From assembly GCA_026214975.1 (NCBI GenBank), contig CM047806.1, positions 95,999,811 through 96,063,810 of the forward strand: a stretch of DNA of 64,000 bases, written 5' to 3'. The notes below the pieces were generated by a model that saw only the letters and a list, made by a program, of their open reading frames with translations, made no database searches and had not been told where the DNA came from. Both the position numbers and the translations under genes were made by a program. The stretch is from Gentiana macrophylla. Lineage: Eukaryota; Streptophyta; Magnoliopsida; Gentianales; Gentianaceae. This document shows, one piece after another, positions 19,059-30,452 of this stretch (position 1 is its first letter; every line of letters starts with the position of its first letter).

Positions 19059-20612
19059 CAGAAATAAAAAGTTTAGGAACTTAGTGATTGTATTTCCAAG
19101 TCGGCAGTGGAAAGAACCCCTGAAGAACCAAAATTGCTTGACTATCCTTGGAAATGTGGAGCATCACAGATCCAAGTAAGCTTGAATAGATCAAGAGACT
19201 TGTGGAGCATCACAGAATACTGACATCGGCGTGAAAGCGCACACAAAACTATCAAAAGTATCCTGCATACTTGATCGATTGCAAAAGAGTCTACGGGAAA
19301 AAGAATTATACATTGAAAACACAAGGGAATAAATCATAGAGATGTTTCAGATTAAGCTCGAGATAAGGATGGAACATATACATGGACATTGCAAAATAGT
19401 AGGCTAGGTGCAACTACATTACAATGCAAACTACATGATATGTAATCCTGATAAAAGAAAACGCAAAAGCAGGCTCAGCCGTGGCGGGTTGTGAAGACAA
19501 CCCTACAGTGACTACGGCCCTTAAAGAAAAGAAAACAATGCAATTAGATGACATGCAACTAAATGAGATGCACAAATAAAAGAAAATAAAAGAAAGAAAA
19601 CTAGCCCACTCATTTGCAACATGACATGTATAAAATAAACGTCTACCAAATAATGACAGGTTACGATAAACGACAGTGCTGTCCATTACAATGCAGTGTA
19701 GACGCGCCTTAAGACTCATCAAAAGTGATAGCATTATGGAAAACCAACAATTAGCTATACTAAATGGATGTAACTCATAAGACGCGATGGTAGCATACGG
19801 AAAACCGGCGGTAGCTACCCATATGAGTTACAAAATAACAAGAAAGCACATAAGTCTCAAAGCTTAAAAGATTCATCACAAATGTATGTAGCATACGAAA
19901 CCGACATTAGCTACTAATTAACAATAAGACCGATTATAGCTTACGAGAACCGATAAATACTATAACTTGCATAGATGAATCAAGTATATGAGATAAGATC
20001 AATTATTTAACATGGATTAAGTAGATGGAAAGATATGAATATGCAAGTTCAGAACATCTACGTAAAAATAAAAAGCCACAGAAGCTAGTATAAAATTATC
20101 CATGTCAAACAAAAGCATTAAAAATCAGATCAAGGAAAATTCAGAACCTGAACTGCATTTCTCAGACCAAACGGACGTTCATGCACCGTTGACGGCGTTC
20201 ATCCGAAAATTAGCAATCGAGCGGGCGTTTCATCACTCAACCGGGCGTTCCCCTGCATATTATAAACTTGGACGGGCGTTCGGATGCCTTGAACGCTCGT
20301 CCATTTCCAAAAATGCACAGATAGGCAGGAAAAATAACAGCAACCCAAAACTAATCATAAACTCAACACACATATAGCACAGACAACAGCCACAGATAAA
20401 TTTTTAGCACAGGGGTCAGATTAGAAATCACCTAAACACATAATTCACGTTGAACAAATTGAGTAAAAAACTTTTTGCACATTCTTAACCAAACGGTCAT
20501 CGAAACACGGCAAAAATAAAAACTCTCAATTTAGTTAACACTACTTTTATTGAACATAGTAAATTGTAACAAAATTAAGAATTAACTCAAGTAGATTCAA
20601 CAGAACACCGAT
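19059..20612 (-). other. Element D non-coding interior and leader
   Basis: No protein similarity was found in any frame. Three imperfect copies of TAGCATACG...ACCG...TAGCTAC lie at about 19790-19975. A word cluster at about 20170-20310 (GGACGTTC, GACGGCGTTC, GGGCGTTTC, GGGCGTTCCC, GGACGGGCGTTC, GAACGCTCGTCC) lies in the leader, 300-440 bases from the primer site. The 91-codon ORF through this cluster looks fortuitous. Confidence 0.6.
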
Positions 20613-20630
20613 TCCCCGGCAACGGCGCCA
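20613..20630 (-). other. Primer-binding site of D (minus strand, tRNA-Asp type)
   Basis: TCCCCGGCAACGGCGCCA on the plus strand is the exact complement of the Athila-type primer site, four bases from the right LTR. Confidence 0.93.
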
Positions 20631-20634
20631 CTTT

Positions 20635-22157
20635 TGTTGAGAGGATTTTGCATCATTTAAACAAAAGAAAATTTATAAACCCTAACTTAGATGCAAAACT
20701 AACTCCTAACCGGCCAAACACCGGGTAGTTGATAGTATAGCGAGATAAGTAAGGGGTCGATCCACAAGGAATTGGGATGTTGAATCTAATTTTGTTAATC
20801 TTTCCAATTGTTACTACTAGTTATTACTAAAACTAAAACAGACAAGTAAACTGGACAGAGGACTATTAATCCAAAGCCAGGAAACAATAATTGCGAACCA
20901 ACATAAATAAAACTACAACTACGAAAAAAAACAGTAAAACTAACGAACCCATGATAACAACTAAAGCAATATAACATAGAACAAACATGATCCACCATCC
21001 CGCACTTTAATTCTTCCTAGATTATCTTATGATGATTTAATTCAAGTTGTGGTTCACCTCTCTTAAGTAATCTTCTATCTCTCGATTTTAAAGATTAACA
21101 CATCATAAAACGAGGTGCAAGATCTCTCAATCTAACAACCTAGAGATTCAACCTATCAACTTTCGTTATGTCAAGGTTAAAAATCTCATCTTTCCTATGG
21201 TGATCTAAGGTTTACACCGACTTTCGTCATACGGTAAACATCAATAGCAATACAACTTTCGTTATCGATTGCATAACACATAATCAAAGGAAAGAAAACA
21301 ACTTTATGATTAAACTCACAAGATCATCCATGGACAAGAAATAGAAGTCTGCTGAAAAGTATTACATGATCGCTCCAAGTTCAAAGCTTGAGAGATCATC
21401 ATGGTGATCGAACAAGAAAAGGAAAACAAAAGAAGTAAAACCTAATCTAACCGGATCACCCAAGCACAAGGCTTGGGTGATCGGCTTTAAAGCCAAGAAG
21501 GAGCGGGTGCTCTGTGTTTTTGGTGTGTGGAAGAAAATCTGATCAATAATATCTCCCTAAATGAATTGGGAGCTGCTGTATTTATAGGGAATCGGGGCGA
21601 GAGATCTTGAACGCCAGCCAGAGTTTGAACTCAGCCAGGCATGTAACGCCAGATTACGGCCGTGGAACGCCAGTTCCAGCTCTCTTATGAGCTCTCAGTA
21701 TTGATTTCCAAGCCTTGAACGCCAGTTTCAGTCCCAGAACGCCAGTTCCATTGTGGAACGCCAGTTTCCACTGTTCCTGAGCTTGTTCGATGATTCTTAT
21801 CCAATATCTCTAACAACCCATCCTTATCCTTTTGTAACAAACCTTATCTCTTGGATATTCTAGATGATTCATGACTTGTCCTCCTTGATCTTATCCTTTT
21901 GCCACTTGTCACTTCCAAGCTTGAACACTTGTAAGCTCCTAAATAATGATCAAATGATACCAAAATGTAATATAATTCCAAATTAACAATAAATCATCAA
22001 TTAAGCATAAAATTCGATATGTTTTGGAATTAACCCATTGAAAATATCATTTACTCAATATTTAAATATAAGGCTCGATTTCTATGAAAATAATACGAAT
22101 ATGGGGGAATTTTATATAAAATATATCGTTATAAATCATACAATTTGACCCTTAACA
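20635..22157 (-). repeat. Element D right LTR (5' LTR on minus strand)
   Basis: Close copy of 16475-18003. TATA complement at 21579-21589; word cluster at about 21605-21775. The differences from the left LTR are concentrated at the words. Confidence 0.93.
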
Positions 22158-22162
22158 GGCGT

Positions 22163-23260
22163 CCAAGAAGACTAGGCCCGACTCGATGAATTTTGTGAAG
22201 CCTGGACGGGCGTCTACCTTTCTGGACGGGCGTCCAGTAGCCGACCTAACCCTAGCCGCCTTAAAAATCTATAAATAGCAGCGCATTCTAAACCCTAAAA
22301 TCAGATTTTTACACACCAAAAAAACATACAGCGGCCGCACATCACATTCAGAGCAAACAAGGAGATGAATTCTTCAATCCCAACAATCATGATCACCAAT
22401 ATGATCGTTGGCTAAGCAATTCGCGGTGGGACAACGGAGGAAACCAATCAACAACTACACCAACTAGAGGATTTTTAGCTATATCTTAGTGAGTTAAATT
22501 TATGGTTTTTCATCAATTGGATATTGTTATATCGTTTATGTTTTATTTGAATCGAGAGATCGATGAAACTATCTTTTTGATTGAATTTATATGAGAATAT
22601 TGTTCAAACTTTGATCTTTTCAATTGATGCAATTAATTGTAATTCAAGAGATTGTTTATGATTAATTGAGTAGAGTATTGGAGACAATCTCATGATCGTG
22701 TTATGCATGTTAGTTTAGTTTTGCTTGAGAAAGAAAACGAAACCCTAGAAATTGATTAAAGAGATTTAATCGAATTCGTGATTTGATCATTACTAAAAAT
22801 CGTATCTTTAGTGCACAATCTAGTTGGGGTTGGTTAGTTGGTTGGTGGATTCTCGTTGCCTTGCCGTTCTTTTAATTCTTTGATAAACCAAATTCGTTTG
22901 TATCAATTGTGATTGCTACGTTTAGTTATTTTAAAACCCTAGCTTTTACCTGCTTTGTTTTACGCATATTTTACGCTTTTTAGATCGTAATCGGACGCCC
23001 GTCCACATCGGTGAACGCCCGTCGATTAAAGGTCGTTTTTGTTCTATTTTCATTATTTTCTGCTTCTAGTCATAGTTTTTAGATTATAATTAATATATAC
23101 CTTAGTTTTAGGTAGTAATGTCTGTGACATAATCGATATAATAATCGCACTAATCCGATAAACATTCGATTCCCTTAGGGCGACCGGTAACACCTTTACT
23201 ACGAGCCTTGCACTTGGGGTGTTCCGGTAATTATAAATTTAAAACGAGTTTTACCGAACA
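22163..23260 (+). repeat. Element C 5' LTR, right part
   Basis: It resumes after the GGCGT duplication and matches 31995-33091. It contains words TGGACGGGCGTCTACC (22203) and TGGACGGGCGTCCAG (22222), the TATA box CTATAAATAG (22269-22278) directly after them, and the downstream pair GGACGCCCGTCC (22993-23004) and GAACGCCCGTCG (23013-23024). Confidence 0.92.
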
Positions 23261-23266
23261 AGTTTT

Positions 23267-23284
23267 TGGCGCCGTTGACGGGAG
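23267..23284 (+). other. Primer-binding site of element C
   Basis: TGGCGCCGTTGACGGGAG differs slightly from the tRNA-Asp complement (GACGGGAG for GCCGGGGA). It lies six bases after the LTR. Confidence 0.85.
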
Positions 23285-23813
23285 TCGATTCTGTTGTCGG
23301 ATTCTTGTAGTCTGATTTTAAATGTCGGCGATATTTTGGCCATAACTTTCGGCTCGAGTGTCCGTTTGGCGCGCAGGACCCCAATTCGGAAAGCTCGTTC
23401 CGACGCCGACGACGTGGTGATAGCCTACGGCCATTCGACACCGTTTTCGAGGTCAAAATCCACTGTTTTCCCTTCCATTTTAGCCCTTGAAGATTTCAAC
23501 ACGTTTTTTTTTTCACCGTCTTAGTGTTTTCCTGTTTTAAATTTTTCGTAGGTAGGTTTCTTTTCCTGTTTCCCTTTCTTTATCTTTTCTAAATAAAAAA
23601 AATATAAATAAAAACTTTCTGAACGAGCGTTCACTCATACGGGACGACCGTCCTTTTCATTTGTCTTACGAACGCTTAGTTCAGATGACTGAACGAGCGC
23701 TTCACCTCCAGAATCCTCTTCTCTCTTTCCAAACCTCTAAACCCTATAATCTTCTCTACATTCGTTCTCATCAACCCTAAGGTTAATTTCCTCATGTTCT
23801 GCTCTTCTGGTTT
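23285..23813 (+). other. Element C leader with word cluster
   Basis: No ORF homology. Words GAACGAGCGTTC (23621-23632), GGACGACCGTCC (23642-23653), a GAACGCTTAGTTC-like site (23670) and GAACGAGCGCTTC (23691-23703) lie 110-190 bases before the gag ATG. Confidence 0.6.
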
Positions 23814-25180
23814 ATGCAAACCAGGAGTAAGAAGGGACCTCTTACATTTAATCCCGAACCTGAGCGATCTATTCTCAGGAGGAAGCTCTTCCCTAATCCA
23901 GACATTATGGCTAACAAAGTTCAAAATCCAGATCCTTAAGCCCGAGATGAATCGATCCTTCAACAGATGAGCAATACAACAACAACAATCAATCAACAAG
24001 TCGGATAAATAATCAATTTCAACACTTCCGTCGAACCAATAAACCAATTAAATCAAGACCCCTATGCTCCCTATCTTGACCAAGACTTCCTAGAAGGGCA
24101 TAGACCTATTCGCCCTCCAGACATGGGGCAAGTGAACTTCGATCTGAAAAATGGAGTGGTAGGACTGGTCTAGAATAGTTCTTTTCATGGCACTGCTGAC
24201 GAATATCCTCATGACTTCTTGTCCACCTTCGTTCAAATCTGCGAAGCGACCACTATCCTGGTGTTGATTACGAGATTGTCAAGTTAAAACTCTTCCCGTT
24301 TGCTCTAAAGGGTGAAGCAAACCGTTGGTTCAAATCTTTAGCCCATCATTCTCTCCGTGCACTGAATGATGTCAAAAGAGCCTTTGCTCAAGTTTGTCTC
24401 ACCTGGGACAATCATGGACATGAAAAGGAGAGATAGCCATATTTGAACAACTTGATGGTGAGAGTGTGGGGAAAGAATGGGAGAGACTAAATCTGTTGAT
24501 GAGGAAGTGCCCCAACCATGGATACAGTAGACATGAGCTACTAGAGTTATTCTACAGAGGTGTCTCTCAATTAAATAGAGACTTCCTTGATTCAACTGCT
24601 CATGGATCATTCCTAGGGGGAGGTGATGATGCTGCTTACAGGGTAGCTGAAACCATAGCAAAGAATAACATGTGGTCAACTCCAAGGAAGACCAATGTTA
24701 TTGGGAATATGAAGGAATTTACTGTGAGCAATTCTGAGACTAAGGTGTTAGTTGCTCAAATGGAAGTAATTAGCAATCCGCTAGCCAATTTACAAATGCA
24801 GCAGCAACAAGGGTCGTCAGATGTGAACTACCTGGGAATGTAGGCGGGAAATGAGATGACTGAGGAAGTGAATTTAATGGAGAATCATAACCAAACCTTC
24901 AGAAACTTCAATCAGAATCAGAATTATTCCGGATTTCAACGTCCCAATCTTAATCAAGCCAATGCACCACCAGGCCCATCAAATTCCAAACCTTCTTTCA
25001 GCTCAAGTTATCAAAGACCACCTGGTGGTTAATCAATCTCACAATCCCAACTCCCAAAGACCTCAAGGTGGTTGGAATCAAAACCAACATCATAACCAAA
25101 CCACCTCTTGTGTCCCTCAACATAAGTTTGATGAGCTAGTAGACATGGTGAAGACCCGGCTACTAGTGTCAAGACAATAG
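23814..25180 (+). pseudogene. Element C gag (Athila type), frameshifted
   Basis: ATG 23814 opens MQTRSKKGPLTFNPEPERS, a typical Athila Gag N-terminus; a stop follows at 23937. After a low-complexity Asn/Gln/Thr stretch and a DMGQVNFDLKNG block (about 24120), the capsid-like domain is readable in changing frames: DYEIVKLKLFPFALKGEA, NRWFKSLAHHSL (about 24270-24345), then GKEWERLNLLMRKCPNHG (24466-24530), FYRGVSQLNRDFLDSTAHGS and AAYRVAETIAKNN. A Gln/Asn-rich tail with NFNQNQNYSGFQRPN follows. Stops at 24170, 24434 and 24841 and several one-base shifts break it. There is no CCHC knuckle, as usual for Athila. It would form the virus-like particle. Confidence 0.85.
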
Positions 25181-25197
25181 ATAGACAAAGTTGGTCG

Positions 25198-26277
25198 ATG
25201 GCGGACCAACAAGCAAGCGACTTCAGGGGTAAACTTCCAAGTTATACCGAAAGAAATCCTAAAGCAGATGTCAATGTTTGCACTGCCATCACACCTCAAT
25301 GGGAGTATGGAGACGAAGAGCTGAATGAGGTTACTTTAAGAAGTGGTAAGCAGGTGGGACCCGGAAAGATGTCGGAAGCAGTAGCCCCTCCCGACGCCAT
25401 AAGTTCGGGAGGGGCAATCGAGTTAAATACCGAAGAAAGCAACGGTGAGGAGGAGCTCAATGATGATTCTTCGGGTGATGAAAATGATTACGATAGAGAA
25501 ATGAGGAAAAGTCGTAGTGGTTGTACTCAAAAAGAAGAGGGAGGAAAAGTTTGTCAGATGGAAGGATAAGAAAGACGAAGCCATAAAAAATCAAGTCATG
25601 AACAATGATAAAGCCCTTTCTTATCCACCGAAGAAGAAAGAGAATACCCTCAGTCATGACAGACAATATGACGGTGTGAGGAGGATGCTTAGAGATACCA
25701 AAGTGAGTATACCCCTAGCTGAGGTATTGACTGAAATGCCCGAGTGCTCTAAGTATCTTAAGGGAGTTTGTGAAAGCAATAAGAAGCTTCAAGGGATGGC
25801 AGAAGAAGTTTTAAGAGAAGATTGCTCTATGGTTTCACAAAAAGTTGCTACTAAGCGAGGTGACCCCGAGAGACCTTCAATCTCTTGTGAGATTGAAGGC
25901 CACAAGTTCCAAAACGTCTTATGCGACTCAGGGGCCTCCATAAATGTGATGCCATTGAACGTCAGCAATAAGCTCGGTTTAGATAAAGGAATGCGGGAAG
26001 GCAGCCTATTTCTCTTCGGATGGTAGACCGATCTAGCCGCTCGCCGAAGACCGGTTGTGTTGCTAATGTTCTTCTCCGTGTTGAACATTTGGTTTTCCCT
26101 CTTGGTGACCGGGTTATCTTAGACTATCCACGACAAAAAGAGATGCCCCTAATTCTAGGCCGGACCTTTTTGGACACCTCTGCCGCCTCATCGATTTACT
26201 GTAAGGTTCATTTACGCTTAGAGTCGATGATACATCTGTTACCTTCACACGAGGGAAAAGTCCTGAGGAAACCTTGA
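25198..26277 (+). pseudogene. Element C protease region, frameshifted
   Basis: FRGKLPSYTERNPKADVN and NEVTLRSGKQVGP (25225-25355) are the conserved Athila gag-protease linker; an acidic region follows. After a shift near 25520 the frame at 25517-26026 carries MLRDTKVSIPLAEVLTEMPE, ISCEIEGHKFQNV and the catalytic block LCDSGASINVMPL (about 25918-25956). A further shift near 26010 leads to RQKEMPLILGRTFLDTS (about 26130-26180), the second protease block. The active-site Asp-Ser-Gly is kept, but at least two frameshifts prevent a continuous product. Confidence 0.85.
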
Positions 26278-26735
26278 TTGAAGAAATCTCTTTCGTTGAA
26301 GCAATTTATGAGGACGAAGAAGATGCCAACTCTGAAGAAGCGCTAGAGCTAACAGAGATAGGTGTTTTCGAAGCTATAAACATTGAAGATCAAGTTGAAT
26401 GTGGACCATCTTCTGTCTCATCACAGGCCGTAGTCACTGACGAGTCGTCTTCACAACTTGCTCACACTGAGCCTGTCAATGAACAAGGAACATGGAGATT
26501 CCCAGCAATGAACGATGATTTCAAAGAATTGCATCAAGAAGACTTTAATCCTGTAGAAGAGGAAGCCCTGATGGGTAGTTGGGATGAAGTGGATTTCTGG
26601 AGAGAGACTACTTATTGGGAGGTAGATGATTGGGAACAGCTAGCAGAAGAGCTAGAAGAAGAAGAGTTGAGAAAGATGATCAAGCATAAGAAGGAGAAAG
26701 CGGTGTCTTGTGAAGGATCCCAATGGATGATGTGA
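26278..26735 (+). pseudogene. Acidic linker between protease and RT, element C
   Basis: An open stretch of about 150 codons (in frame 26274-26735) is rich in Glu/Asp, with EEISFVEAIYEDEEDANSEE, a VDFWRETTYW segment and an EELEEEELRKM coiled-coil-like end. This is the poorly conserved spacer seen in Athila pol between protease and RT; no enzymatic motif is known. It ends at a stop at 26733. Confidence 0.6.
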
Positions 26736-26799
26736 TCCAATGCTTTTTCGGGTTATACCTCGGGAAGTTGAGGTATTCTTCACCAACCACTTCAAGCCC

Positions 26800-27784
26800 A
26801 TAAGGAAAAAAAGGTGGCCCTTAAAATCCAAAGATTGAGCAACCACCTACCGACTTGGAGCTTAAACCGCTTCGCAACACCTTAAGTACATTTTTCTTAA
26901 GGATGGTGATAAGTTACCCTTGATCATCTCTTCAAAACTCGAGCCCGAGCAAGAAGCTGGCGATAAAAGTGCTTGAAAAGAACATCCTCGCGTTCGGATG
27001 GCAAGTGGGTGATATCCGAGGAATCAGCCCGATGTGTGCATGCATAAAATCCGAGCGGATGAGGGAGCTAAGAAAGTCGACAACCTCGTGAAGGCTAAAT
27101 CCGCATACGCAGGAGGTTGTCAAGAAAGAAGTCATAAAATGGTTAGATATGGGAATCATCTATGCGATCGCCCGACAGGTGAGTGGGTTAGCCCCACCCA
27201 AGTTGTGCCAAAGAAGGGAGGTATTACCGTGGAAAAGAATGAAAAGGGGAAGAAGTAGCTTTACGCCTTGTGATCAAGCTCTGGTCTCTGCATTGACTAT
27301 CGCAGATTGAATGAAGTCACCGCCAAAGACCATTTCCTTACCTTTCATTGACCAAATTTCTTGAAAGACCGAGTGGTCAAAGTAAGTATTATTGTTTCCT
27401 CGATGGATATTACGTTTACTTCCGGATAGCCATCGACCCTAATGACCAGAGAAGACTACGTTTACGTGTCCATCGTGCACTTTTGCTTTTCGCAGAATGC
27501 CTTTCGGGTTATGCAATGCACCAAAGAACATTTCAACGGTGCATGTTGGCCATTTTGATGGACTTGTGGAGAAATGTATGGAAGTCTTCATGGATGACTT
27601 CTCGATCTATGGCGATAGCTTTGATGAGATCTTGGAAAATCTAGATATGGTACTTCAACGCCGTGTGTTGAAAAGAATTTAGTGCTTAACCGGGAGAAAT
27701 GCCATTTTCTAGTAGATAAAGGGATTGTTCTAGGACACAAGGTGTCGATCGTATTCAAAGTTGATAAGGCTAAAGTAGAGGCCA
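26800..27784 (+). pseudogene. Element C reverse transcriptase, multiply frameshifted
   Basis: RT blocks are spread over several frames: a start region resembling 'PPTxELK-LP..L-YxFL' near 26850-26930, GEWVSPTQVVPKKGGITVEK (27179-27240), LCIDYRRLNEVTAKDH (about 27285-27330), a YYCFLDGY block (about 27387), MPFGLCNAP (27497) and the catalytic FMDDFSIYGDSF (about 27586-27620), followed by LNREKCHFLVDKGIVLGHKV. The active site is intact, but frameshifts occur near 27000, 27260, 27350, 27500 and 27660. FMDD in place of YxDD is usual for Athila. It should copy the element RNA from a tRNA-Asp primer. Confidence 0.88.
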
Positions 27785-28789
27785 TTGAAAAGATGGCGTG
27801 CCAGCTTGATGAAAGAGGTGCGAGGTTTTCTAGGTCATGTTGGCTTCTACAAAGCGGTTTATTCAGATTTTTCCACCATCGCCAAGCCCTTATCTAACCT
27901 TCTCTCGAAAGATGATGTTGAGTTCTTGTTTGATGAGAAATGCAAGGAAGCTTTCAATTGCCTGAAGGATAAGCTCATAAGTGCCCCTATCTTAATCACA
28001 CCTAACTGGACTAAGCCTTTTGAATTAATGTGTGATGCCTCTAACTACGCAGTGGGTGCAGTTTTAGGCCAGAGAATTGATAAAAAGTTCAGGCCCATTT
28101 ACTATGCGAGCCGCACCTTGAACCCGGCTCAATGCAATTACACCACGACTGAGAAGGAATTCTTAGCCGTCGTTTTTGCAATCGACAATTTTAGAAGTTA
28201 CCTTCTAGGGTCTCAAGTTGTGGTTTGGACAGACCATGCAGCCCTACGCTACCTTATGGACAAAGCAGATGCAAAGCCAAGGTTACTCAGATGGATTCTA
28301 ATTTTGCAAGAGTTTGACCTGGAGATCAAAGATAAGAAGGGTAGTGAAAATATTGTGGATGATCACCTGTCTCGCCTAGTAAATGAGGGTGGCGAAAATC
28401 ACAAGGAAATAGGCATCGATTTCCCTACTGAGCAATTGATGAAGCTTGATACAGCTAGGCCGTGGTATGCTGATTACGTCAACTATTTAACAAGTGGGCA
28501 TTTAGAAGAGATGACGTATCAGGAAAAGAAGAAATTTTTCAGCGACTTAAAGTATCTCGTATGGGAGGATCCATATCTGTTTAAAGTCTGCAAGGATGGG
28601 TTGCTTAGAAGGTGCGTTCCGGTGCATGAACAATTGGATATCTTGGAGCAATGTCATAGTGGTCCGCTGGTGGGCACTACGGAGCACCTAAGACAGTCAC
28701 AAAAATCATTCAAGCTGGTTTTTACTGGCCTACTTTGTTTAAAGATGCTGAAGCCTTTTGCAAAGGCTGTGATAGATGCCAAAGAGTAG
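27785..28789 (+). CDS. Element C RT thumb, RNase H and integrase N-terminus (open 334-aa segment)
   Basis: This is the longest open pol segment of C. It begins with the RT connection [20 protein letters not shown] (the expected FYRRFI is changed to FYKAVY) and proceeds to gypsy RNase [15 protein letters not shown] (catalytic Asp), [13 protein letters not shown] (Glu), [13 protein letters not shown] (Asp), [20 protein letters not shown] and [11 protein letters not shown] linker follows, then the H2C2 zinc-binding region of integrase starting at [11 protein letters not shown], which loses frame at about 28660. The three RNase H acidic residues are present. As part of a broken polyprotein it is not expected to be made. 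Confidence 0.85.
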   Translation: MKRWRASLMKEVRGFLGHVGFYKAVYSDFSTIAKPLSNLLSKDDVEFLFDEKCKEAFNCLKDKLISAPILITPNWTKPFELMCDASNYAVGAVLGQRIDKKFRPIYYASRTLNPAQCNYTTTEKEFLAVVFAIDNFRSYLLGSQVVVWTDHAALRYLMDKADAKPRLLRWILILQEFDLEIKDKKGSENIVDDHLSRLVNEGGENHKEIGIDFPTEQLMKLDTARPWYADYVNYLTSGHLEEMTYQEKKKFFSDLKYLVWEDPYLFKVCKDGLLRRCVPVHEQLDILEQCHSGPLVGTTEHLRQSQKSFKLVFTGLLCLKMLKPFAKAVIDAKE

Positions 28790-30039
28790 GGAGACTCAGT
28801 AATAGGATGGAGATGCCTTTGAGGCCTATCTTGGAATGTGAAGTTTTTGACGTCTGGGGCATCAATTTTATGGGACCGTTCCCATCATCATGCTCTAACA
28901 AATATATTCTGGTCTGTGTGGACTATGTTTCCAAGTGGGTAGAAGCCATAGCCACCCAAACCAATGATCACAAAGTTGTAAAGAAATTCTTGCAAAAGAA
29001 TATCTTTACTAGATTTAGGTCGTCCTGAGAGCCCTTATCGGTGATGAAGGTTCGCATTTACGTAATGCACCACTGGATAAAATTCTTGAGAGATATGGTG
29101 TCAAGCATAGAATTGGTACACCATACCACCCCAAACCAAAGGCCAAGTCGAGGTGAGCAACATAAGTCTAAAGCGGATTTTGGAGAAAACTGTGAATTCC
29201 AATAGATCTAATCGGAGTCACGAAGTTGGATGACGCGCTTTGGGCTTATCGCATCAAGTTTAAGACCCCATGGGTACGCTACCCTTCCAAATGGTTTATG
29301 GAAAAGCTTGCCATTTACCGGTCGAGCTTGAGCACGAGCTTCTTGGGCTATTAAATTCTTGAATTTCGACGACCCGACTTTGTGGGGAAAAGAGATTGTT
29401 GCAATTGAACGAGCTCGATGAGTTCCGACTCCGTGCCTACAAGAATTCGAGAATCAGTAAGGAAAGAACGAAGGCACTCCACGATGCTAAGATTAAAGAT
29501 CGGGAATTCAAAGTGGGAGACATGGCTTTGCTGTATAACACCAGGCTCCATCTTTTTTTTTGGTAAGCTTAAATCTAGATGGTCCGCCCTTTGAGATTCT
29601 TGATGTTCATCCTGGTGGAGCCATTACGTTGAAAGGGTATGGCGATCAACCGTTCAAAGTCAATGGTCACAGGATTAAGAAGTACTTTGGGCAACCCAAG
29701 GAAAAGCCTGAAGTACTATACTTTCAAAAGAGAAATGAAACGGTTGAGTCGTTTATTTGTGAAGAAATTCCATCCGACTTCTTTGGAGTGGATGATGACA
29801 TTATTACCCCTATCCTTGCAGATCCTTCTGTCAATGCTCCTGAGCCTGTTAGCATACCCCAGCCGAATCTGAGAAACAAGAACAAGAAGAAAAGAGTCAG
29901 TGTTGTCTGGAGAGAAAAATTTCATGATTTACTCGCGCATTTGACTTGTTGTTGTGGCGAAAACCATTTCCGTCCTAGTCATTCTGATTCTGACAGAGAA
30001 GTAGTTAGCCTCATACCCAAGTGGCCTGATCCAGGTTGA
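28735..30039 (+). pseudogene. Element C integrase, with catalytic Asp changed to Asn
   Basis: The zinc-finger end [15 protein letters not shown] is followed by the catalytic core: [16 protein letters not shown], where the first D of the D,D-35-E triad reads Asn (AAT at about 28865, a G-to-A change), [24 protein letters not shown]. Frame is then lost; relics of the second Asp region (GDEGSHLR) and of the Glu block are visible at 29040-29170, where a one-base loss in the CACCCCAAACC stretch shifts the frame. The C-terminal region is readable at 29560-30039 (GPPFEILDVHPGGAITLKG, FKVNGHRIKKYFG) with a Lys-rich tail ending in a CCCGENHFRPSHSDSD segment. Confidence 0.88.
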
Positions 30040-30414
30040 CTTGGTATACTCTGTCAAGCTAATGACATAAAAGAAGAGCTCTTAGGAGGCAGCCTAGTCT
30101 TTTAAGTTACTTTTTAGTTAAGTTTTTAGGGCCTTAGGAATAAGACCGTGGTGATTTGTGTGTTGGTTATCCCTGTCCTATTTGTGAATGTTTTATGTGC
30201 ATTCATGTTTACTCATATACCCCTTGTACCCCGAGATTATATGCTATGTTGAGTGTTGCAGATACTGTTGAGTGGTTTTTGCCAGTTATCACTTTTAGTG
30301 TTGTCTGTTCGTGATACGAGCTGCAGCGGTTCATTCATGTTACGGCCTGACCACTGTCAACCTACAGCCCGACAACCACTTTGAAACCAGCTAAGTATTC
30401 TTTTCTTTTATTTG

Positions 30415-30452
30415 CACATTCTGAGGACATAATGTGATTTAAGTGTGGGGGG
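30415..30452 (+). promoter_or_regulatory. Distal hairpin-polypurine module, element C
   Basis: CACATT (30415-30420), loop CTGAGGACAT, AATGTG (30431-30436), then ATTTAAGTGTGGGGGG. It looks like a second polypurine tract about 1 kb before the true one. Confidence 0.65.

Larger units (their letters stand above)
16475..22157 (-). mobile_element. Element D: non-coding gypsy-type element nested in the LTR of C
   Basis: LTRs 16475-18003 and 20635-22157 are nearly identical apart from word sites, and the target duplication GGCGT (16470-16474, 22158-22162) is exact. The primer-site complement lies left of the right LTR and the PPT complement right of the left LTR, so the element reads on the minus strand. 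The 2.6-kb interior has no gag or pol. Part of it (about 18300-18700) is the reverse complement of the element C 3' non-coding region (about 30830-31220). D therefore looks like a non-autonomous relative that uses C-type machinery. Its LTR word is GAACGCCAGTTC, and its leader also carries C-like GGACGGGCGTTC words. Confidence 0.93.

Noticed and set aside
20102..20377. 91-codon ORF in the interior of D as a coding gene
   Set aside because: It is on the strand opposite to D, runs through the word cluster of the leader, and has no similarity to any retroelement protein.
16301..22236. Regularly recurring short palindromic words could be a CRISPR array
   Set aside because: Spacing is irregular, repeats are 10-14 bases, there are no unique spacers of constant length, and the setting is a plant LTR retrotransposon.
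22269..22278. TATA box as evidence for a cellular gene
   Set aside because: It is in the element C LTR, repeated at 32101-32110, and belongs to the retrotransposon promoter.
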